From Acidobacteriota bacterium (GTDB lineage: Bacteria > Acidobacteriota > Terriglobia > Acidiferrales > UBA7541): DNA of 5,953 nucleotides. A program made the translations under genes and the position numbers. Shown here in pieces: positions 1 to 4,481 of the stretch. Numbering within the stretch: the first letter of the stretch is position 1; each line of letters starts with the position of its first letter. The stretch spans positions 619 through 6,571 of the forward strand of contig PMOP01000363.1 in assembly GCA_003161495.1 (NCBI GenBank). The letters run 5' to 3'. The notes under the pieces are model-generated. The model did no database searches. It saw only the letters and a list, made by a program, of their open reading frames with translations, and had not been told where the DNA came from.

Positions 1-1527
1 TTCGCCCACGGCACCGTCGGCTTGCAGCACGCCTCGATGGCCATCTACAACGCCTACTGCGACCGCGTCCCCGTTTACATTGTGATTGGCAATAATCTGG
101 ACGCCACCAAGCGCGATGCCGCTTACGGCGAATGGCCGCATAGCGTGCAGGATGCCGCGGCGATGGTCCGCGATTACGTGAAGTGGGACGATACGCCTAT
201 TTCGCTGCAACACTTCGCGGAGTCTGCCGTTCGCGCGTATAAGGTTGCGATGACGCCGCCGATGGCGCCGGTGCTTCTCGTCGCGGATAGTGAACTCCAG
301 GAAAATCCGATTTCCGCGGACGACGCGCTGCACATTCCGAAGCTCACGCTTGCCTCGCCTCCGCAAGGCGATTCCGGCTCGGTCGCCGAAGCGGCTCGAA
401 TGCTCGTGCAGGCGCAGAATCCGTTGATCGTCGTGGACCGTTATGCGCGCACGCAGGCCGGCATCGATCTGCTCGTCGAACTGGCCGAAACGCTCCAGGC
501 GCCGGTGATCGATCAGGCCGGGCGCATGAATTTTCCGACGCGTCATCCGCTCAACCAATCCTCGCGCCGTAATGCGGTGGTTGCGAGCGCCGACGTGATC
601 ATGGGCCTCGAAGCGACAGATTTCTGGAGCGCGCTGAACACCATGCACGATCAGGTGCGCCGCACTTCGCGCCCGATCATGAAGAGTGACGCGAAACTGA
701 TCAGCATCACAACAGGCGATCTGTACACCAAAGCGAATTACCAGGATTTCTACCGCTACACCGGAGTTGATTTGGCCATGGCGGCGGACGCGGAGGCGAC
801 GCTGCCATCGCTGATCGAGGAAACCAAGCGCCAGATTACCGTGGATCGCAAGCGAGCGTTCGAGGATCGCGGAGCGAAGCTGGCAGCGGCGCACGATCGT
901 GCGCTGGAGCAGGCGCGAACCGATGCGTCGTACGCCTGGGACGCGAGCCCCGTCAGCACGGCTCGCGTGTGCGCCGAGCTTTGGGCCCAGATCAAGGACG
1001 AAGATTGGTCGCTCGTGTCGCTCCTCAGGCACTTCAGTTGGTGGCCACTGCGGCTTTGGCCTTTCGATAAACATTATCAGTACATCGGAGTGCAGGGCGG
1101 AGGCGGCGTCGGGTACAACGCTCCAGCGTCCGTGGGCGCCGCGCTTGCAAACAAAAAGCACGGCCGCTTCTCCGTCAGCATTCAGGATGACGGTGACTTG
1201 ATGTTTGCTCCGACGGTGCTGTGGACAGCGGCGCATCATCGCATTCCGCTCTTGAGCGTGATGCACAACAATCGCGCCTACCACGAAGAGCTCATGCACG
1301 TGCAGCGCATGGCCAACCGGCACAGTCGCGGCATCGATCGCGCCCACATTGGTACGACGTTCGAGGATCCCACCATGGATTTCGCGAAACTCGCGCAGAG
1401 CATGGGCGTTTACGCGGAAGGTCCCATTACCGATCCGAACGAGCTTGCGCCGGCGTTGCGGCGCGCGATCGCGGTGGTCAAGCGCGGCGAGCCGGCTCTC
1501 GTCGATGTTGTGACGCAGCCTCGCTAA
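1..1527 (+). CDS. Thiamine pyrophosphate-dependent enzyme, acetolactate synthase-like (5' truncated)
   Basis: Partial gene: the frame is open from base 1 and 508 codons are present before the TAA at 1525-1527. The first codons read FAHGTVGLQHASMAIYNAY, the end of the N-terminal pyrimidine-binding domain of TPP enzymes, so roughly the first 90-130 residues (including the usual catalytic Glu) lie outside the window. The TTG at 22 is internal, not a start. Window residues about 120-260 form the central domain (for example AETLQAPVID). The C-terminal TPP/Mg-binding domain starts near GGGGVGYNAPASVGAAL. Its metal motif is DDGD (Asp at 397), followed 26 residues later by NNRAY (Asn 423/424); the canonical first Gly of GDG is Asp here. 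Family members decarboxylate 2-oxo acids or join the resulting C2 unit to an acceptor. No FAD requirement or substrate can be read from the sequence. It could be acetolactate synthase-like, pyruvate oxidase-like or an uncharacterised subgroup; the superfamily is secure, the reaction is not. Confidence 0.93.
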   Translation, partial: FAHGTVGLQHASMAIYNAYCDRVPVYIVIGNNLDATKRDAAYGEWPHSVQDAAAMVRDYVKWDDTPISLQHFAESAVRAYKVAMTPPMAPVLLVADSELQENPISADDALHIPKLTLASPPQGDSGSVAEAARMLVQAQNPLIVVDRYARTQAGIDLLVELAETLQAPVIDQAGRMNFPTRHPLNQSSRRNAVVASADVIMGLEATDFWSALNTMHDQVRRTSRPIMKSDAKLISITTGDLYTKANYQDFYRYTGVDLAMAADAEATLPSLIEETKRQITVDRKRAFEDRGAKLAAAHDRALEQARTDASYAWDASPVSTARVCAELWAQIKDEDWSLVSLLRHFSWWPLRLWPFDKHYQYIGVQGGGGVGYNAPASVGAALANKKHGRFSVSIQDDGDLMFAPTVLWTAAHHRIPLLSVMHNNRAYHEELMHVQRMANRHSRGIDRAHIGTTFEDPTMDFAKLAQSMGVYAEGPITDPNELAPALRRAIAVVKRGEPALVDVVTQPR

Positions 1528-1557
1528 AAAATGTGAGAATTCCGATTTACCGCCTTG

Positions 1558-1624
1558 TGTAGCGCCCGCCTTCAGGCGGGCACTTTGGAATCAAGCGGAT
1601 GCCCACCTGAAGGCGGGCGCTACA
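1558..1624. repeat. Long palindromic intergenic repeat (REP-like)
   Basis: Two 24-base arms, 1558-1581 and 1601-1624, are reverse complements with a single mismatch and are separated by a 19-base loop. Each arm is itself a smaller palindrome (gcccgccttcaggcgggc in the left arm), so the RNA could fold as one long stem or as two short hairpins. It sits 30 bases after the stop of the TPP enzyme and 37 bases before the cytochrome start. There is no T-run after the stem, so it is not a textbook intrinsic terminator, though it could still block transcription or protect the 3' end of the mRNA. The base pattern resembles dispersed repeats between genes in acidobacterial genomes; that comparison is from memory. 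Confidence 0.85.
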
Positions 1625-1650
1625 TTAAATTAAGCCCTCATGGATTCGAC

Positions 1651-1656
1651 AAGGAG
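1651..1656 (+). promoter_or_regulatory. Ribosome-binding site of the cytochrome gene
   Basis: AAGGAG ends 5 bases before the ATG at 1662. It is a strong Shine-Dalgarno match that fixes the start and lies just downstream of the palindromic repeat. Confidence 0.8.
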
Positions 1657-1661
1657 CAAGC

Positions 1662-2060
1662 ATGAAAAGTTTTCGTGGATGCAGATTCGATGCTGGAGCG
1701 GCTCTTGCGATCGCGCTATTTTTTATTTCTTTGCACGTAAGGAGTGCGATCGCGGCTCAAGAGTCGAAGCCTGCTGATGCTCCCGCCGGAAATGCGGAAA
1801 ACGGAAAGCGCATTTTCACGAAGAATGGCTGTTACGAATGCCACGGCCGCGAGGGACAAGGCTCGAACATGACCGGGCCGCGAATCGCTCCGGATCCTGT
1901 CCCGTTGGACGTGCTCACACGTTACGTGCGCAAGCCTACCGGAGAAATGCCGCCGTATACGGACAAGGTCGTGTCGGACCAGGAACTGGCTGACATTTAC
2001 GCATTCCTGCAGTCGCGTCCGCATCCGCCGGCGGCGAAGAATAATCCGCTTCTGAAGTAG
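1662..2060 (+). CDS. Exported monohaem c-type cytochrome
   Basis: A 132-residue protein with an N-terminal signal peptide: basic start (MKSFRGCR), hydrophobic core at about 11-24, and a likely cleavage after AIA near residue 31. The mature part of about 100 residues carries one CxxCH haem-attachment site (CYECH, 57-61). Met96 in GEMPPY is the likely distal haem iron ligand, as in the MPP motif of class I cytochromes c. The C-terminal helix (SDQELADIYAFLQSRP, 105-120) is the usual packing helix of that fold. The protein should carry one electron at a time in the periplasm or on the membrane surface. Its partner is unknown; the exported VOC protein downstream and the TPP enzyme upstream are candidates by position only. 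Haem loading needs a cytochrome c maturation system located elsewhere. Family assignment is firm, pathway unknown. Confidence 0.93.
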   Translation: MKSFRGCRFDAGAALAIALFFISLHVRSAIAAQESKPADAPAGNAENGKRIFTKNGCYECHGREGQGSNMTGPRIAPDPVPLDVLTRYVRKPTGEMPPYTDKVVSDQELADIYAFLQSRPHPPAAKNNPLLK

Positions 2061-2067
2061 GTTTTAT

Positions 2068-2144
2068 TAGTAGCACAGGTTTCAAGCCTGTGGTGTTTCC
2101 GCGTTGCTAGGACTAAACCCCACAGGCTGAAGCCTGCGCCACTA
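2068..2144. repeat. Paired palindromic repeat, 'caggctgaagcctg' type
   Basis: The left half (2068-2098) and right half (2115-2144) are imperfect reverse complements around a 16-base centre. Each half also has its own mini-hairpin: cacaggt/gcctgtg at 2074-2080 and 2086-2092, and caggc/gcctg at 2123-2127 and 2132-2136. It begins 7 bases after the cytochrome stop. The stretch 2109-2142 recurs at 3535-3568 with two mismatches, so this is a dispersed repeat and not just a local hairpin. Confidence 0.8.
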
Positions 2145-2174
2145 AAAACATATCCAAACGAATCGGAAGCGGCT

Positions 2175-2180
2175 TACAAT
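2175..2180 (+). promoter_or_regulatory. Possible -10 box of the VOC gene
   Basis: TACAAT lies 25 bases upstream of the ATG at 2206, after the repeat element. It fits a sigma-70-type -10 hexamer, but I see no convincing -35 hexamer at 16-18 bases upstream, so this is tentative. Confidence 0.3.
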
Positions 2181-2192
2181 TCCCGCATTCCC

Positions 2193-2198
2193 AGGAGG
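2193..2198 (+). promoter_or_regulatory. Ribosome-binding site of the VOC gene
   Basis: A perfect AGGAGG, 7 bases before the ATG at 2206. It settles the start and places the Tat signal at the very N-terminus. Confidence 0.85.
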
Positions 2199-2205
2199 TT
2201 CGGCG

Positions 2206-3297
2206 ATGGTTCAAAATATTGCGAAACTTTGTGCGGCAGTGAAGAGCGGTAGAATCGGCCGGCGCGAAGTCATGCGGGCACTGGGCCTCGGCGCAACCGC
2301 TGCGCTTGCAGGGAGCCTGTTGCCTGAGTCAACGATATTTGCCGGCGCTGCGGAATCATCCGCGGGCGGCAACTCCGTATTCAAAGCTGTGGCCTTCAAT
2401 CACATTAATTATCAGGTTGCCGATTACGCGAAAATGCGCGACTTCTACGTGAACCTGTATGGAATGAAAGTGGCGTGGGACGACGGCAAACAATGTTCGG
2501 TGGAATGCGGCGAGCCGCCAAACGCCATCTACATTCGCCCGCTGGCAAAGCCGCTCGATCGGCCGGCAGGCACGGGAGCGAGCGCAAACTGGGACGCGCA
2601 GATGGGCGGCGGCAATGTGGATCACTTCGCTTTCTCTATTGAAAATTTTCAACTGGATTCCGTGGGCGCGGAGTTGACTCGCCGCGGCCTCGATCCGAAG
2701 GCGGACGGTCCGTATGCCTGGTCGATCAAGGATCCCAGCGGCATTACGATTCAAATTTGCGCGACCAAAGGCGTTTTCCCCGGGGCGGCGTCGCCGACGG
2801 CTAAAGAATCGGACGGCACGAAAAATCTCGGCGCGCTTCCCAAGCCCGACGGCAATGGTTTTAAGGCGTATGCAGTGAGTCACCTGGTTGTGAATGTTCC
2901 TGACGTCGATAAATGCCGCGATTTTTATACGGGCCTCCTGGGAATGAAAGTCATTTATTACAAGCCGGGCGATGTGTTCGGAGTGGACACACCCGGCGGC
3001 CCAGTGTGTTTCCTGAAATTCGGCGAGAACACTTTTTATCTGCGCAAGAGCCAGCATCCCGAAAATAAACCGTACGTCGCGCACTTCGCCATGGCGGTTG
3101 AGAATTTTAACCAGGCCGCGGCCAAGGCCGAACTGGAACGGCGCGGCTACAAGCCTCAGGCGGATAGCAAATTTGGCTGGTCCATTCAGGATCCGGCGGG
3201 CATGAGGACGGAGGTAGCCGGAAGAGGATTGCCGGAGCATGTCGCCGCCGATTGCAATGGCGCCAATGCGAATTGCCCCGGAGGGCCGGACAAATAA
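2206..3297 (+). CDS. Tat-exported protein with two VOC (glyoxalase/dioxygenase-fold) domains
   Basis: A 363-residue protein. The N-terminus carries a twin-arginine signal: GRREVMR at 18-24, hydrophobic stretch at about 25-39, and a likely cleavage after AGA near residue 48. This predicts export in folded form, often with metal already bound. Two VOC domains follow, about 62-190 and 221-340, clearly duplicated: DFYVNLYGMKV (79-89) matches DFYTGLLGMKV (239-249), and WSIKDPSG (172-179) matches WSIQDPAG (325-332). Likely metal ligands are His66, His140 and Gln183 in domain 1, and His226, His293 and Glu336 in domain 2. The second set is the standard His/His/Glu arrangement; the first has Gln in place of Glu. 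VOC proteins include glyoxalase I, extradiol dioxygenases, epimerases and antibiotic-binding proteins, so no substrate can be named. The tail (345-363) has two Cys (350, 357) that could form a disulfide outside the cytoplasm. The gene stands alone behind a strong ribosome-binding site, 145 bases after the cytochrome gene. Confidence 0.9.
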   Translation: MVQNIAKLCAAVKSGRIGRREVMRALGLGATAALAGSLLPESTIFAGAAESSAGGNSVFKAVAFNHINYQVADYAKMRDFYVNLYGMKVAWDDGKQCSVECGEPPNAIYIRPLAKPLDRPAGTGASANWDAQMGGGNVDHFAFSIENFQLDSVGAELTRRGLDPKADGPYAWSIKDPSGITIQICATKGVFPGAASPTAKESDGTKNLGALPKPDGNGFKAYAVSHLVVNVPDVDKCRDFYTGLLGMKVIYYKPGDVFGVDTPGGPVCFLKFGENTFYLRKSQHPENKPYVAHFAMAVENFNQAAAKAELERRGYKPQADSKFGWSIQDPAGMRTEVAGRGLPEHVAADCNGANANCPGGPDK

Positions 3298-3392
3298 AAT
3301 GGAAGACGCTCCAAGAATTGCCAGGATTTTATCGCTGCGTGCTAGTGCATTTGTGGCCCAGGATTCACAGCTTGCGGAAAAACTAAACTTTC

Positions 3393-3481
3393 TGTCATTC
3401 CGAGGCGCGCCGCGCGCCGAGGAATCTCTCTTTCTTTCGCATTTAATCACAGAGAGATTCTTCGCTTCGCTCAGAATGACA
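3393..3481. repeat. MITE-like imperfect palindrome with tgtcattc/gaatgaca ends
   Basis: The ends are exact reverse complements (tgtcattc at 3393-3400, gaatgaca at 3474-3481). The inner arms also pair with one mismatch (3419-3431 against 3451-3463), leaving a 19-base loop at 3432-3450. The left arm is 39 bases and the right 31; the extra 8 bases are in a GC-only stretch around 3404-3418. No gene for movement is encoded. This pattern (tgtcattc..gaggaatctctct) is a repeat I recall as widespread in several bacterial phyla, whose accidental translation gives phantom peptides like SLRMTK or ILSEAKNL. It lies 95 bases after the VOC stop and could fold in the mRNA tail. Confidence 0.8.
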
Positions 3482-3500
3482 AAATAAAATACTTTTTTCC

Positions 3501-3568
3501 GCAGCCTGTTCAGCCGGTGAGTTTTGTACTTACCAGGACGAAACCCCACGGGCTGAAGCCTGCGCCAC
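3501..3568. repeat. Second copy of the 'caggctgaagcctg' paired repeat, left half degraded
   Basis: Bases 3535-3568 match 2109-2142 over 34 bases with two differences. The left half (about 3501-3526, containing gcagcctgttcagcc) pairs only imperfectly with the right half, so this copy looks decayed compared with the one after the cytochrome gene. Confidence 0.75.
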
Positions 3569-3611
3569 CTGTCCCAAGGGTCAGGTTTCGATGTAGGCAT
3601 TCCCGTGCCAA

Positions 3612-3617
3612 TTGACA
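3612..3617 (+). promoter_or_regulatory. Possible -35 box upstream of bactofilin
   Basis: A perfect TTGACA hexamer lies 87 bases before the bactofilin ATG. I see no good -10 hexamer at the usual 16-18 base spacing; the nearest A/T-rich candidate (cacata at 3638-3643) is 20 bases away. It may be coincidental. Confidence 0.2.
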
Positions 3618-3694
3618 GTAGCCACAATTCTTCCCTGCACATAAAGTTGTGCGTAAAGGTCCTTCCGGACCCAATCGAAATTCGCGTGGAAATT

Positions 3695-3700
3695 GGGAGG
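3695..3700 (+). promoter_or_regulatory. Ribosome-binding site deciding the bactofilin start
   Basis: GGGAGG ends 4 bases before the ATG at 3705. An in-frame TTG at 3693 overlaps this site and so cannot be the start; the protein begins at 3705. The first bases of the site can pair with cccaat at 3670-3675 (partner attggg at 3692-3697). Confidence 0.75.
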
Positions 3701-3704
3701 AATT

Positions 3705-4205
3705 ATGTGGAATAAGGAAACGACGCCCGAAGTGCCCGGATCGACGATGTCCAAGGAATCGAAGATTCCGGCCGCGCCGGCAAATGCAAGCACGGGCATT
3801 CGCCCGATCGCACCTCCGACTGCGCGCACTTTGGCGTGCCTCGGCTCAACCATTACGATCAAGGGCGAAATCTCCAGCGACGAAGATCTGGAAATTGACG
3901 GCAAAGTGGAAGGGCCGATTTCCCTTCGCGGCCACCGGCTTACCGTGGGACGCAACGCGCAGTTGAAAACGGAAATCACCGCGCGCGAAGTCATCGTGTA
4001 CGGCAATGTGTCCGGCAACCTCCACGCGCGGGACCGCGTCGAGATCAAGAAGGATGGCCAGGTGATCGGAGACATTACCACGTCGCGGATCAGCATCGAA
4101 GACGGCGCTTATTTCAAGGGACGCATCGAGATTGACCGCGCGCAATCGTCGGTTCAAGAAAGCAAGGCAATCGAAAAGGTTCCTGTCGGCGCTGCGTCCT
4201 ACTAA
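3705..4205 (+). CDS. Bactofilin family cytoskeletal protein
   Basis: A 166-residue protein typical of bactofilins (formerly DUF583) in size and layout. It has a flexible N-terminal tail rich in Pro, Ala, Ser and Thr (about 1-42), a core of short beta-helix turns (about 44-143) and a short tail. The core shows the family pattern of repeated Gly-hydrophobic turns: GSTITIKGEI at 47-56, DLEIDGKVEGPI at 61-72, LTVGRNA at 79-85, VIVYGNVSGNLHARDRVEI at 96-114, GQVIGDI at 118-124 and IEDGAYFKGRIEI at 131-143. Bactofilins polymerise without nucleotide into filaments or sheets on the inner face of the membrane and position cell-wall enzymes, stalks, chromosome-segregation proteins or motility machinery. 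No transmembrane segment is present, and no peptidase or other bactofilin partner gene is adjacent, so its specific role cannot be read here. It has its own ribosome-binding site and a long leader, so it is probably transcribed separately from the VOC gene. Confidence 0.93.
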   Translation: MWNKETTPEVPGSTMSKESKIPAAPANASTGIRPIAPPTARTLACLGSTITIKGEISSDEDLEIDGKVEGPISLRGHRLTVGRNAQLKTEITAREVIVYGNVSGNLHARDRVEIKKDGQVIGDITTSRISIEDGAYFKGRIEIDRAQSSVQESKAIEKVPVGAASY

Positions 4206-4410
4206 ACTGCCGCTCGCGCGGATTTCCGACTCGCTCGAAACTTGTTGAATTCGCGCGCATAAACGATTTGTGTATTCATATCGGCCGCCGGCAGGTGTTC
4301 CTTCCCCGTGAGTAAAATCCCTCCTCTGTTTTTCAATTGGCTCCCGAAAAAAAACACGTTCCCTGCTTTCCCTTTCCCCTTATCCTCATGGGCACTTTCT
4401 TTGAAATCCC

Positions 4411-4441
4411 TTGAATCATTTCCCGCTACTTTGCGTACAAT
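4411..4441 (+). promoter_or_regulatory. Possible promoter of the kinase-like gene
   Basis: TTGAAT (4411-4416) and TACAAT (4436-4441) are spaced by 19 bases, slightly longer than ideal. They lie about 40 bases before the ATG at 4482, within the 276-base gap after bactofilin. The rest of that gap holds an A-run (4349-4356) and a pyrimidine-rich tract (about 4361-4381), and no clear intrinsic terminator. Confidence 0.35.
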
Positions 4442-4481
4442 GGTGAACACTCCCTGGCCAACCCTAAGACGAGGTCGAATT

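Larger units (their letters stand above)
3298..3704. other. Gene-free 407-base gap with two repeat elements and the bactofilin leader
   Basis: No credible gene is visible on either strand between the VOC stop and the bactofilin ATG. The stretch holds about 95 bases of unremarkable sequence, a large imperfect palindrome (3393-3481), a degenerate copy of the cytochrome-downstream repeat (about 3501-3568), and about 135 bases of leader. Open frames crossing the gap on the minus strand are antisense to the flanking genes and translate the repeat, so they are not called. Confidence 0.7.

Noticed and set aside
1558..1624. Classical intrinsic terminator
   Set aside because: The stem is strong, but there is no T-run following it on either strand, so it is reported as a repeat instead.
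1528..2205. CRISPR array or transposon ends
   Set aside because: The repeats are inverted and few, without regular spacers, and no transposase or cas gene is visible in the window.
3239..3487. 82-codon + strand open frame overlapping the VOC end
   Set aside because: Half overlaps the VOC gene out of frame and the rest is translated repeat ending in SLRMTK; no ribosome-binding site.
2356..3642. 428-codon open frame on the minus strand
   Set aside because: It is antisense to the whole VOC gene, which has strong domain evidence, a Tat signal and a perfect ribosome-binding site. Its N-terminal part translates the 3393-3481 palindrome (giving ILSEAKNL), a familiar phantom peptide.
3581..4096. 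171-codon minus-strand frame with a protein-like tail (ATVNWHGNAYIET)
   Set aside because: Most of it is antisense to bactofilin. The tail in the gap looks plausible as protein and might be a gene remnant, but there is no start, ribosome-binding site or recognised family to support it.
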